From contig SCFE01000002.1 of assembly GCA_004352715.1 (NCBI GenBank), positions 3,195,004 through 3,259,003 on the forward strand: 64,000 nt of DNA, given 5' to 3'. Of the stretch, positions 20,590 through 31,323 are shown piece after piece. The notes under the pieces were generated by a model, which was given only the letters and a program-made list of their open reading frames with translations, was not told where the DNA came from and searched no databases. A program made the translations under genes and the position numbers. The stretch's first letter is position 1. Every line of letters begins with the position of its first letter. The DNA comes from Hofstenia miamia (Eukaryota > Xenacoelomorpha > Acoela).

Positions 20590-23500
20590 ATAATATTTAT
20601 TTTTAAACCGCCGCATACAAAATTGCCTCATGGCGGTAACAACAATAAAACAATTAGGAGAATGCCAGCAGAAAAAGGTGAGACTTTAACCTCACTCTAA
20701 TTATATATATATATATATATATACACACTCTTGATTATAATAGTTCGTCCAGTTTTCACTTTGAACAGACAAATTTCGATGTTTGTTGTCGGAGTCTTAA
20801 TTAAATACCTGCCTTATTGCTCGCGTTTGTTAGCACAATAGTCAATTCCTCTTTTGTCTTTACCCTTTAAAGTCACGTTTAACATTGTGTTTAAAAGTTA
20901 TGCGCCATAAAGAAATATCCCTGGAAACAAGAAAAAAGATTATTCGGAAATTCCTCCTGAACATATCAAGTAAAAATATTTCGGAGAATTTACTTGTGTC
21001 CTTGCGTACAGTACAGCGTATTATTAATAAAAAAGAGGAACGATGTGAAGCCAAGCAACGAAATGGCAGGTCACCAAAATCAACGGAAAAATCAATGAAA
21101 AGTTTCGACAGTTAGCGGTTATCAGTCAAAAAATCAGTNACCTCTTGCATTGTTCTTCATTCGTATTTCACCTTGCCGGATTTGTCTTCCCAAAANCTTG
21201 CGTACAGTACAGCGTATTATTAATAAAAAAGAGGAACGATGTGAAGCCAAGCAACGAAATGGCAGGTCACCAAAATCAACGGAAAAATCAATGAAAAGTT
21301 TCGACAGTTAGCGGTTATCAGTCAAAAAATCAGTTCTGCCAGCCTGAAACTTTGTGGGGCAGATAGCCACAAATACGCCATATCAAGCATCCGCAGAATA
21401 CTTCAAAAATATGGTTTTTTGGACGTCACCCTGCTAAAAACAGCTTCTCACAAAAGACCACAAATTGAAGAGATTAAGTTGATGTAGACAGAAACGCAAA
21501 AACACAATTTCTGACTGTAAGAAAGTTGTAGTCGTGTTCAGTTTGTTCGCCGAACAAAAGGCGTTTTCCAACGCTACAGTCCGAAATATCTGTTTTCAAA
21601 GTTTGAGGAAAGCAGAATGGTATTTCGTGCCATTTTGGAATTTCGGGCTCCGAGTTTTAGTCAGAGCTGAAGGAACTATGAATAGTTTGCAGTACATTCG
21701 CATTTTACAACAACACGTTTTTCAAAATTGAATATTTTAGAATGTAACATCGATGTCGTGATCAAGTTCGAAGTCAAAGTAAGCTCAACTTTACTTTAGG
21801 TTGAAAAAATATTAAACGATTAATGTTGCTCGAGGGTCCACTATGGATACATGTTTTTCAATATAATTAAGTGTTCTAAATGCCCAGTTGAACATTTTTG
21901 CTAATGATGAACGTTCTTGCGATGTGAGATTTTGAAAAAGAAATGCACAGTAATTAAATTGACTTAAAACAAATGAATGAATTAGCTCTACATGAGACGA
22001 TTTTTCTACATGGCGTAAATGGTACAAATATTTTATTCCACCTGCCATCTTTCTTAATTTTGGGAGAAGAAATTATCGAATTTTAAGTCATTGTCTATTA
22101 ATACACCTAGATAGTTTACACATTTACTTTGACTAATTTCATTATCACAAACATTAATTTTAATATTTTCAGTAAGCTTTTGTTGTTGTTTAGATGAAAA
22201 GATGATAAATTGAGTTTTGTTAGAATTGATTTTTAGTTTATTACGATTGAAATATGTTACGAGGTTTCCAATGTCTTTTTTCAAATGTTTAGTTGCCTCA
22301 AAGAGATTTTTTGCTGTTCGTAATATACAAGTATCATCTGCGTATTGGTAAATAGTTCCATTTGTCAAGGATTTTGAAATATTTTCTTATAGTACAAATA
22401 GAATAGGGCCTAGTAAAGTTCCTTGGGGTACACCTAAATTTGTAATAGTGTATTCTGAAAAAATGTTGTCAATTTTTACTCGTTGTTTGCGATTGCTTGG
22501 AAAACTAATTATAAAATTTATTGCATTAATACTAAAACTTTGTTGCCTTAATTTTTCTTTTAAAATTTCGAAATTCATTGAGTTAAATGCTTTACTTAAA
22601 TAAAGTAAAGCTAACGCTGTGATCAAATTTTGATTTAAATTTAATTTAATTTTTTCAGGGTTTGAGAAAATCGCATCAGATGTCCTGAATTTAGGTCGAA
22701 ATCCAAATTGATTACTTGATAAAATTTTGATTGTCATTAATAAACTTGTACATTTATGCAGCTAAAAGCTTTTCAAATATTTTTGAGAAAGGCTGTGTTA
22801 TCGATAGTTCATGGGATCTAACGGGTCTCCTTTTTTATATAACGGTGAAATATCCGATTGTTTTAAAAGAATTGGAAAATCATTATTTATAATACTTTGA
22901 TTAAATGCTACAAGCAGGTATTCACCAAAAATTTAAAAATATATTTTAATTATCCAATAATAATAATAATTTGTTATATTTACTGTAGTAAAAAATTATT
23001 ATAGATCTATGAGTTAGAGAAAACTTGGAATATTTTTATTAGCCAAATATTTCACAGCAGCAGGTATAAATGATTGACGACGAAGTTCTGTTCGTGATAA
23101 CAGGATGCGTTCTGTACCTAATCTTCTATTCGATGCTGATTCTGATATAAGTTTTGCATTCAATGAATTAGTGTTATCACTTTTATTTTGAATACAGTTT
23201 TTATGAACCATATAAAGCGGAATCATAATCAATTTCGTTAAGTATATATAATTGTATATTTAAACTTTGGTGCATGAATTGAAAGCAACATAATCGTAAA
23301 GAGATATGGGCCTAATTTCGTCATGCCACATATTGATTTAGTGGATCTCATTATTAAATTATAAAAAAAAATGCCTGCAGAAGCATGATTCGGTTTTGTG
23401 TTGTTCTTCAATTTTTGATGCCAAAACATGAAGAATTATATAATGGAAACCATTGTGCAAATGCCTATTACATTATTGCTGATATTATATTTTTGCAAAT

Positions 23501-24278
23501 AATTTCATATTGTATTCATAGCATTTGAAACACAGACATTATTACATCCTCATTCTGAAAAACACTCTATAAGATCGGGTGCACACTTTAGGCAAATTGC
23601 TAGCAAAAAGACAATCAATTTTTCCTTCACAATTATGCGTAGTATTGATGTTTACTTAGAAAAATTTGAATACTACTTGTAAGAGGTGCATAGCATGTAA
23701 TTTCGCCTCTCAGTAAAATACATTCCACATCTCTCATTTCCCATTATTAAATTTTGAATTAGCAGCATTTTTGCTGATTTCATCTGAAAACCACATATAA
23801 TCAAGCACATCCCAATATATATATATATATATTTTGACAACTAACAAAACTGTCATTATAATTGAAAATTATGAAGCTGTATGCAATCTAAGGAATTACA
23901 GATTTATCCAATTACTTGAAGTATAATTTCTTTGGATAAAATCGGTATAAACAATGTCTACGCGCAAATTCCGTTAAGTGTATATAAATATATTTTTTCT
24001 ATTATTGTAGAAATTTAGATATAGTAGCATATTTAGTTAGCATAAATACATGTACAGTTGCATTGTTAAATTTCTAGTACATGAATTTTCTTCCAAGACA
24101 CTTGTCTTAGGTAAAGACTTTTTAATGTTGTTCTTCTTAACACTCATTCAATTAAATCCTCTCTAACTTCTCTCTCAAATTATTGAATGATCAAAATCAT
24201 TATATTTACAATTCAGAACTGAGGCTGTGGCACTTTTATTAACCAAATAGAGAAGCTCCCAAGCATTATAACCATTGG

Positions 24279-24312
<34 letters not shown>

Positions 24313-27045
24313 TGCTTTCAAGCATTAAGTTCTGAAGCTATTTGATTTTAAATTACAATTGAATTTTGCCTTGTTCAATTATTATTATTTTATGAACGCA
24401 ATGATCAACTACGTTTTCATATCAATAATAGAATATACAATTGAACAAAGAACAGTTTAGATTTTCAAAAATAATTTATTTCCTAAGACCGCACACACAT
24501 CAGGGATGTTGTATCTCCCATCAATGTTCTCAAGAAAGCAGTTATCTGTAACATTGTTATCGATTACTTAGAAATTTTTCTAAGACCGTGCACAAATCTG
24601 GGATCCACTTCTTAGCCTCCTGAGATCTGAGAGGAAATTTGTACATTGTGAAGTTACACAATGTTACATATACAATCAATATGAATCAATAATACAAAGT
24701 TTTTAAATTTTCGAATTCTTCCATTGTACCATATGTGATACAGTTCTGTTAAAGATAATGAAAACAATATAATTTACGAAAATATATATAACGTTATTGA
24801 AATTTCATATTGAACAAGATACTATTAAAACGATTTGATCGCCAGTATATTATTTTTCAGCAGCTGTCAATTTGTGATCAGCAGTGATTTTTTTTTGGGC
24901 TGAGATTCTTTTCCTTGAGTTGACTGTTCCAGATAATGTTTTCAGGTTAATTTTCTGTCTCTTATTGAATTTTTTATATCAATTTTTTCTAAAGTTATTG
25001 AACCTCAAATTTTGTCAAGCATCAAATTTTTTGCAAAATTTCCGAAATTGTTTGCATATTTCATTCCCGTCATCACATGGCAACAAAAAACTCTGAAATT
25101 TTTGCTTCAAAAATCTAACTAAGAGAAAAAATATAACTCTGACCAAAGTTTGATGTTAATAGCTCAATTCTATCAAATGTTATATATGTGGAGCACTAAG
25201 GACCTCAAAAGCCCGGGTTGGGAGGGTTAAGAGACCCTCTATTAGCTTCACATTTAATTTAAATTAAATACTTTTTACTTGCGATTGAAAACAAATTTAA
25301 GGAGGAAATTAAATAATATAAATGGAACAGGGCACGATATAAAAATTTCCCTGATGTGTGTGATTGGTTTAGAAATATGAGACTGAAAAACTAGAAATAT
25401 TTTAAGACTGTTAAATGCTTTGTGCCAGGTCTTTGTTATAAAAATCCATCAATTCTCTATTAATCTTGACCTTGTGTTTATAGTCAACAAGTGATAAAAT
25501 TTTGAAATTTGAGTAGTAATGAATCAAACAACTGAAATATGATGAATCAATATAATACTATGCACTGAGTGAACCACATGGATGTGATCGCTTGCACGTA
25601 AGTAAAAAAAGATTAGGAAGCTGTGACCTCTACGTATGCGTATTTAGAGAAGAGTGAGATCTCATTTCCATAGATTATAGCTTAGTGTATATAACTTACA
25701 TGACACAATCTATTCATGCCTCCGTTACAGTGTATGTCAGAACCAGCGAATATAAATTTATTCAATTGTATATACATTTAAGCTCATTCGGTTTTTGGTC
25801 ATATAAATGAACCATTGAGTTTATTGAAGTCCATGAATATTTATCAAACATTGCCTACTTTTTACTTAAATGATTTGAAAAAAATAAATATAATAAGCGC
25901 TCACTCGATAATCTTCCCGTTATTTCCTGTTCTACTCTAAAAATCTGTGATGATTTCTCAAAAAACTATGTAAACGTTCTTAACTCTAATATTCAAACCA
26001 AAATTTGAAGTCCCCAAACTTTAGAGGACTGTTTCCTTTTTCATTTATGTTTTACAATCGTGTTTGATACCAAACCTCCGTCACCGTGTTTTTGTTCGAG
26101 AGCCCCAGTTCAAGCTTTTCAATGTTTTACAAAAGCTTTACTATGCAATGCAAATGTTCTCATCAATTCACAAAGTAATGTGCCAATGGACCAAGATGTT
26201 ATTGTTAGGCTTTTTTATATTTTAATTGAATACCCAAAATGTAGTGAATATTTAAGCTAATTTTTTATGTATTAATGCAAATTGATTCTACCATATTCGT
26301 GTGTTTATTTATAATTCGAATATTAATTTTTAGAGTAGACAATTAATGTTCATGCTAACTACCTTGAATTCGTGTTTTTAAATAAATATCTAAATTCATG
26401 ATTACGAACTTCTAAATTTTCTAAGGTTTTAAAAAGAAATAATCAAACGCTTTATGCTATGAAGTTTCCAATTTCAATGAAAGTAATGTAATATTTGTAC
26501 GAGTTATGACTAATACTACTGGAAGTAATCTTATCACTAACTAGAGTGATATTCCATAGTTGAATTGCTAGCGTTCCTTAATATTTAAAAGATTTCACTT
26601 AATAATAATGTTCGTCCAAATCATTTCTAGCCCAAGAAATTTCTCATGATTTAGTTGTTTCTCAACTCTTCGCAAATTTATGGTTTATGTCTACATAATC
26701 ATTTGTATAAAAATCATGACACATTGAACAAAAATTCCTTGCACTTTGCGTACTCCTGCCATTAGCAGCGGGGTTCGAACAATCTCTTGCAGAAGAATTA
26801 CAAAATGGACAAATTGCCATTTTAGGGATCAATTTAATGTTATTAGAGGTAATTTTCAATCGAAAATCTGACAATTATTCTTGCAAATCATTAAATGATG
26901 GGAAAATCTTTCTATACCCATGTGCAAACGTCTACTATTTAACCTCCAAGTGGATAATGTTTAGAACCTTCAGAAGGGCAGTTATATTAATCTTATTCAA
27001 AATTAAGAAATCATGCTTTACTCTGAATATGTTACTTCTTGGGCT

Positions 27046-27081
<36 letters not shown>

Positions 27082-29408
27082 NNNNNNNNNNNNNNNNNNN
27101 NNNNNNNNNNNNNNNNNNNNNNNNNNNNNNNNNNNNNNNNNNNNNNNNNNNNNNNNNNNNNNNNNNNNNNNNNNNNNNNNNNNNNNNNNNNNNNNNNNNN
27201 NNNNNNNNNNNNNNNNNNNNNNNNNNNNNNNNNNNNNNNNNNNNNNNNNNNNNNNNNNNNNNNNNNNNNNNNNNNNNNNNNNNNNNNNNNNNNNNNNNNN
27301 NNNNNNNNNNNNNNNNNNNNNNNNNNNNNNNNNNNNNNNNNNNNNNNNNNNNNNNNNNNNNNNNNNNNNNNNNNNNNNNNNNNNNNNNNNNNNNNNNNNN
27401 NNNNNNNNNNNNNNNNNNNNNNNNNNNNNNNNNNNNNNNNNNNNNNNNNNNNNNNNNNNNNNNNNNNNNNNNNNNNNNNNNNNNNNNNNNNNNNNNNNNN
27501 NNNNNNNNNNNNNNNNNNNNNNNNNNNNNNNNNNNNNNNNNNNNNNNNNNNNNNNNNNGTGCGGGGTTGCTCCGTCCTGTTGGAGTATCCATCCATCATC
27601 ATATAAAGCATCAGCATAAGGCATAAATTCAGCTATAATTTGGCAATATCTTTGACTGTCGATTGTGGCTTTTCCGTCTAAAATTTTCAAATAAAACCCA
27701 CGATAGGAAAGTGCTCCCCAAACCATAATTTTTGGTCGAACTTTGGAACCGCTTTTGTTGGTCTTGGACATTTCTTTGACGACCACACTTGTACTTTGTT
27801 TCTGTGTAGTTGAAATACGCGCTCATCAGTTATCCAAACATCTTCAAAAGTGTAGTCTTTCCAATCTTTCACGAAATTTAATCTTTTTTCTTGATGTTCT
27901 TTTGTAATCAGAAGCCAATTTTTGTAACTCCACTTTTTTTCAGTGTTCTCTGAACTGTGGTTTCATGCACAGAGATGTCGGCTTCAGTTTGAAGTCGGTT
28001 TGCAATTTTTTCCCAGAAATATAGGGATTTTTTAGAGCAATTGCGACTGTTTTCTGAATGAATTTTCCAATAATTTTTCGAGGGCGTCCACTTCCTATTC
28101 TTCATTTGAGAGATTCTCCTTGTCGAATTTTTTTCTGCTTTCGAAAATAAGTTGATCGAGAAATTTGCGATGTCGCAAAGGCGTTTTCAAGCTGTTCCGA
28201 CGTTTCCATTCCGAAGAAATCAAGTAGAAACTTTGCAAATCAAAACAATTTGCTTGGTAAGTGTTTTCAAATAATTACAAAGTACCATTTTAATTAATTA
28301 ACTTTTTTGCTTGACCATTTTAAAGTTCACAAAATTCTCGTTGTCTTTTATTTTTATAGTTTTCCTCTAAAACGTCTCAATACGTTTCCACAAAGCGTGA
28401 AAAAATAGGTGTTCAGTCTCATTTTTTTGCAGCCAACTATATATAGTCTTTAATTATTAAAGCTTCTGCAATCTTCTTATTGGGTGTTCTTATTATTATA
28501 TTAAAATTGTTCTTTTTAGAATGATGTCGATGCCTTTATGTTTCTGACATTTGATGACCAGATAGATGTTCATTGATCCTAGTTACAAAATGTGGCTTAG
28601 TTTCCTCGATGTAAGAAATATTGCATTCTTCAAAATTGTATTTATAGACAAGTGAGGAAACTAGCACTTTTTCGATAGAATCTTTGTTCTTAAACATGTC
28701 CGACGTTTTCATTGATTTCAAAAATCGATGTTAACTTAGTTAATTTTAATCGTGTATTAGTTATCTTAATCCATGCTTTTAAGAGATTTTGATGGTCCTC
28801 AATATATGGTAGTTTCCAAGATATTGATATTTTATCTTCATCATTTGTTCGCTTACATTCAATAGACTTTGAGATGAGACCTTGGTCAACAATATTCTTA
28901 ATCAATTTATGTGGATAGCCACTCTTATCAAATATTTCATGTAAGTCAGTTATCGATTCAATCATGTTATTATAATTTGAAGAAATTTTAATAATTCTAT
29001 TTGATAAGCTCTTAATTGTGTTTATTTTGTAATTGGGTTTCAAAAATTGAAAAGGAATGTATAACGTGGTATTTGATGGCTTGCGATACGTCTTTGTTTC
29101 ATAGTGGTATTGGTTCAAAGTTATTGTTACATCTAGAAAATTTGGATTGCGATTTTGTCCTTCTTCTAATGTAAGGTGTATTTTAGGTAGGCATCCATTA
29201 AAATTGCAAAGCTAGCCCTGAAAGAACATGAACATCTATCAGGTCATCAAATGTCAGAAATATATATGCATCGACATCATGCTAAAAAGAACTGTTTTAA
29301 AATAATAAAAAGAACATCCAATACGAAAATTGCAGAAGCTTTAATAATTAAAGACCATAACAAAGATCAATTATTAAACAAGCAGCAAAGTAATATGATA
29401 TGAGCATA

Positions 29409-29445
<37 letters not shown>

Positions 29446-29517
29446 TTGTGGGAGCCTGACACCAGAGAAANNNNNNNNNNNNNNNNNNNNNNNNNNNNNN
29501 NNNNNNNNNNNNNNNNN

Positions 29518-29549
<32 letters not shown>

Positions 29550-31323
29550 CATTTGTGGGAGCCTGACACCAGAGAAATTATGTTGTATAATAAATAAAGG
29601 ATGTACGAGCACAGATTTTATTTTAAAGACAAAAAAGGATATTGGGAAAATCATATTGAAAGTCTATGAATTGCTGAGTAAGTATCTAAGAAATTTCTAA
29701 TTATTTTCTATGAAATTATTTATGAAAATTTAAGATTTGAAAAATTCACTATTCTGCGCTTTAACAGGGAGTACAATGATACTTGAATTTTTCAGATAGG
29801 CCATGTATAATTCAAGTTATCGCAATTTGAATATTTAATGAGGGGGAAACAAAGGGAAACATTAATGATTATACTATTTTAATTGCTACTTATTGCTAAA
29901 TTATAGAAGTGCATTAAAGATAACAACAAAAGAAGTTTTTGGCAGAAAACATAATTTTGATTTGTTTTCTATGGAGCTACCCGTCCCTCATTAATTTTTG
30001 CTTCAGTTGTCTTGCAACATTAGGCATCTTTTACTCATTCCTCCATTTCTTTAACGATTTAGAAACAAAGCAAATTAATTCATGACAACTATCATTTTAG
30101 TCACTTAGAGAGCATTCGCAAACATTGACGAAGTTTCAATGGAGTCGACCATTAATGACCTTTTTGAAAATATTGCCAAAAAACCAAATTTTGCACGCAA
30201 AATACATTGTTGTAGTGTATTTTACATACAAAATATATTATCAAAAATACAATTTAAAATATTCTTATACATGGTATTAATAAAGAATGAAAATATATGA
30301 CAATATACAATGAACAAATTCATTGTATTGCTAAATGTGACTGAGGTTTTCTCCTAGCAGAAATAATGTTAGGCTTAGAGCACAAAATATATTCTCGAAT
30401 GCTTTTAGACTACAAAGATGAATTATTTGCAATAATAGCAAAGTACACGCACATGTAATGTACTGGTATTGTTATTTTAGATTTCAATCACTTTAAAAAT
30501 GTATTCTGTAAAGAAAATATTGAACAATGTCTCTGATCTACTAGTAAAGAAATGTGAATTCATTCCAGGTTGTACTTAATATATTAACTGAAAGAGTAAT
30601 AGCGTTAATATAACAAATTTAATGGCAAGACATGCATTAGGCTAATTAAGTAAAAATTATATTAAGATAGGTAGTTCTGCAAAGGCTTGTAAAATAACAC
30701 TCAAAGCTAAAATATAAACTTAAATATTTCTTTCAGATTGATATGTAAGAATACTTCAAAATGAATGTTGTCTTAAATATTTATGCGCACATCAATCAAA
30801 ATTTTTCAGAATTCAAATAATGGCAAATAATATTTGGTGCAAAGGCTTACCTTTGAAACACAGAAATTTTTTTTGGACATTTTCTGAAGTGTGCCGGCAC
30901 AGTGCATGATGTTAGCATATTAGCAATTTCTTCATGCTTACCTTGTTTAGACAAATATCTAAACTTCACAAATGAATAATAGCCAGCCTCTGCATTAACA
31001 GTGATAATGTCCTTTAAGTCATCATACCAAAAAATACATGCTAAATTTTTGCATTCGGCAGAAGAACATAGAATTGTCCCCATGATACGCACTCTTAGAT
31101 TGGTGTCCAATGGACTCTTGCGTTTGTCACAAACAGCTTTGTATATTCCCAAATGTCCATTGTCCTTTAAAGCTTGAAATTGAAACTGATCATGATATTC
31201 AGTGTATAATATCTCAATATTTAATCTCCCAGTGTCAATGATGTACTTAGCAACAATGATAAGAACAGTAGTTAAGACTAGGTATTTGTACAGATTTTGC
31301 CTAACAATAGGCAATCTGATCAT
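14915..31323 (-). CDS. GT92 (DUF23) family glycosyltransferase, four-exon gene
   Basis: Exons are 31323-30851, 20428-20008, 16725-16492 and 15181-14915. Together they give 1395 nt, which is 464 residues plus stop. Every junction has GT donor and AG acceptor on the minus strand, and phases agree (2, 0, 0). The start is the first ATG after an in-frame TAA. The product has a short cytoplasmic N-terminus, one membrane helix (residues about 13-30) and a lumenal GT92 domain with HDLDE at 294-298, the DXD-like donor-binding motif. GT92 members are Golgi type II enzymes; characterised animal members add galactose in beta-1,4 linkage to fucose on N-glycan cores, but the substrate here is unknown. Intron 1 (10.4 kb) is packed with mobile elements. 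No transcript evidence is available, so exon edges are inferred. Confidence 0.85.
15428..15455. repeat. 28-bp direct repeat, copy 1 (intron 3)
   Basis: This stretch is identical to 17634-17661. Flanks differ. The core contains ggaacgcttcac, the complement of the last bases of U6 snRNA, but no U6 body is present. Confidence 0.7.
16492..16725 (-). CDS. GT92 gene exon 3
   Basis: This 234-nt exon encodes residues 299-376, in phase 0 at both ends. It starts after AAATTTTAG and ends CAA|GTAAGT. It contains LTEFITHA, then VFTDCRFYIGCENF and HYNRTIM, which match the block after DLDE in GT92 proteins (a Cys-containing strand, then an N-glycosylation-like NRT near the conserved region). Confidence 0.85.
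17634..17661. repeat. 28-bp direct repeat, copy 2 (intron 2)
   Basis: This is the second copy of the 28-bp repeat seen in intron 3. No larger shared element could be traced. Confidence 0.7.
18380..18510 (+). mobile_element. Tc1-like transposase fragment
   Basis: About 120 bp closely match 21579-21698, the later part of a Tc1-like element in intron 1. Shared runs include ccgaaatatctgttttcaaa and agctgaaggaactatgaata. It is a broken copy of the same family in intron 2. Confidence 0.75.
18511..20007. other. Rest of GT92 intron 2, no gene seen
   Basis: AT-rich sequence without a convincing reading frame or RNA on either strand. Confidence 0.5.
20008..20428 (-). CDS. GT92 gene exon 2 (catalytic core)
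   Basis: This 421-nt exon encodes residues 158-298. It starts after TTTGCTTAG and finishes the split Arg codon from exon 1. It carries the GT92 hallmarks YCSSAVYKL, INEFLAYYKSIGVSGFHF, a Val-rich stretch before KYSRNGVKVE, and YNYIVVHDLDE at the end. The donor is GATGAG|GTAATG in phase 0. Confidence 0.9.
20556..20586. repeat. (TA)n microsatellite
   Basis: Uninterrupted TA run just inside intron 1 of the GT92 gene. A second run lies at 20703-20723. Confidence 0.95.
20587..20702 (-). mobile_element. 3' end of a non-LTR retrotransposon
   Basis: On the minus strand the sequence ends in a GC-richer 3' tail (cgccatgaggcaattttgta) followed by AAATAAATATTATTATT. A short trinucleotide tail of this kind ends many CR1/Jockey-type elements. 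Only about 115 bp remain. It is not joined to an RT here. Confidence 0.5.
20724..21731 (+). mobile_element. Tc1/mariner-like transposon, broken and locally duplicated
   Basis: The 5' part (ATG at 20900) encodes an N-terminal helix-turn-helix of Tc1-like transposases (SSKNISENLLVSLRTVQRII) followed by a GRS/GRP-type linker. A frame change follows. Further on, ISSIRRILQKYGF looks like the second helix-turn-helix, and VRAEGTMNSLQYIRILQQHV near 21665-21725 is the block that usually precedes the second catalytic Asp. No full DDE/D set remains. Bases 21001-21138 and 21197-21334 are identical and separated by two single Ns and 56 foreign bases, which is an assembly fault. Confidence 0.75.
21812..22920 (-). 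mobile_element. Non-LTR retrotransposon RT fragment (Jockey/CR1-like)
   Basis: The minus strand shows RT blocks in order: FSKIFEKLL (about 22780), QFGFRPKFRTSDA, a LYLSKAFNSMN block (usual DLSKAFDTVN), GVPQGTLLGPILFVL, then YQYADDTCIL with the catalytic YADD, CVNYLGVLID, and the C-terminal HVELIHSFVLSQFNYCAFLF. Two frame breaks (near 22375 and 22050) and a changed Asp in the SKAF block mean the copy is inactive. It lies in intron 1 of the GT92 gene, on the same strand. Confidence 0.88.
22956..23232 (-). mobile_element. 3' end of a second non-LTR retrotransposon with (ATT)n tail
   Basis: The segment 23014-23232 ends with SRTELRRQSFIPAAVKYLANK and a stop, which resembles the C-terminus of Jockey/CR1 ORF2 (RRSFIP-type block). 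The stop is followed by a short untranslated stretch and an (ATT)5 tail at 22956-22970 on the minus strand. Because this end lies upstream of the RT start of the neighbouring element, it must be a separate insertion. Confidence 0.65.
23233..26005. other. Intron 1 sequence without a recognised gene
   Basis: AT-rich DNA with TA runs at 23815-23832 and 24280-24311. No convincing coding or RNA feature. Confidence 0.5.
26006..26260 (+). CDS. Candidate exon or retro-fragment of unknown protein
   Basis: An open stretch on the strand opposite the GT92 gene encodes about 83 residues ending in TAA. Its composition is protein-like: Cys-, Pro- and hydrophobic-rich, with TKPPSPCFCSRAPVQAFQCF, then DQDVIVRLFYILIEYP, which looks like helical-repeat sequence. 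An AG lies just before it (ttgaag) but with a poor pyrimidine tract. I do not recognise the family. It may be a terminal exon, a processed fragment or chance. Confidence 0.3.
26662..26820 (-). CDS. Candidate small zinc-ribbon-like ORF
   Basis: An ATG-started frame of 52 codons reads MAICPFCNSSARDC and later NFCSMCHDF, giving two CxxC pairs that could bind zinc. The frame is open upstream for another 18 codons to a possible acceptor (attgtcag). It could be an exon, a transposon fragment or chance. The family is not recognised. Confidence 0.3.
   Translation of the reverse strand: MAICPFCNSSARDCSNPAANGRSTQSARNFCSMCHDFYTNDYVDINHKFAKS
27082..27558. other. Assembly gap (477 N) after a (TA)n run
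   Basis: The gap interrupts a Tc1-like transposase just after its second catalytic Asp. The TA run 27052-27081 borders it. Confidence 0.98.
27559..28250 (-). mobile_element. Tc1-like transposase, second family, frameshifted and cut by gap
   Basis: The minus strand starts at ATG 28209 (METSEQLENAFATSQISRST), then GSGRPRK (the GRPR linker between the two DNA-binding domains), a second helix-turn-helix (VHETTVQRTLKKSG), WITDERVFQLHRNK with the first catalytic Asp, PKIMVWGALSYRGF, and WILQQDGATPH with the second Asp. The third acidic residue would fall in the gap. At least two frame changes split it, so it is dead as assembled. It differs clearly in sequence from the Tc1-like copy at 20.7-21.7 kb. 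Confidence 0.87.
28440..29200 (-). mobile_element. Penelope-like element, RT end plus GIY-YIG endonuclease
   Basis: Segment 28690-29118 (open up to about 29190) has the RT thumb region typical of Penelope-like elements: NFLDVTITLN, then ETKTYRKPSNTTLYIPF. After a frame change, 28536-28721 has LVYKYNFEECNISYIEET followed by RINEHLSGHQ, a GIY-YIG-type endonuclease with Cys pair and R..EH block, where the usual YIGET is YIEET. The copy is 5'-truncated near 29200 by an inverted partner. Confidence 0.78.
29217..29403 (+). mobile_element. Inverted second copy of the Penelope-like 3' end
   Basis: The plus strand reads HEHLSGHQMSE, then KNCFKIIKRTSNTKIAEAL and a stop. It matches the complement of 28440-28580 almost base for base. 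Two 3' ends of the same element thus lie in opposite orientation about 640 bp apart. Confidence 0.75.
29411..29577. repeat. (TA)n runs and duplicated 30-bp flank around a 47-base gap
   Basis: A TA run (29411-29441) is followed by acatttgtgggagcctgaca and neighbours. After the gap (29471-29517) a second TA run (29518-29546) is followed by the same 30 bp (29547-29577). This fits an unresolved repeat in the assembly, or a short tandem duplication. Confidence 0.8.
29578..30850. other. 5' part of GT92 intron 1, no gene seen
   Basis: AT-rich sequence between the Penelope-like element and exon 1 without recognisable features. Confidence 0.5.
30851..31323 (-). CDS. GT92 gene exon 1 (start, membrane anchor)
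   Basis: This exon encodes residues 1-157 and two bases of codon 158. A positively charged start (MIRLPIVRQNLYK) precedes the hydrophobic helix YLVLTTVLIIVAKYII, as in a type II signal anchor. The rest has the early GT92 region with paired Cys (ILCSSAEC, NLACIFWYDD). The donor is CAAAG|GTAAGC. The next in-frame stop lies just past the donor. Confidence 0.85.

Noticed and set aside
27013-27786. Several frames across the second gap with Tyr-Ile repeats
   Set aside because: These are translations of (TA)n and Ns; only the minus-strand transposase part right of 27559 is real.
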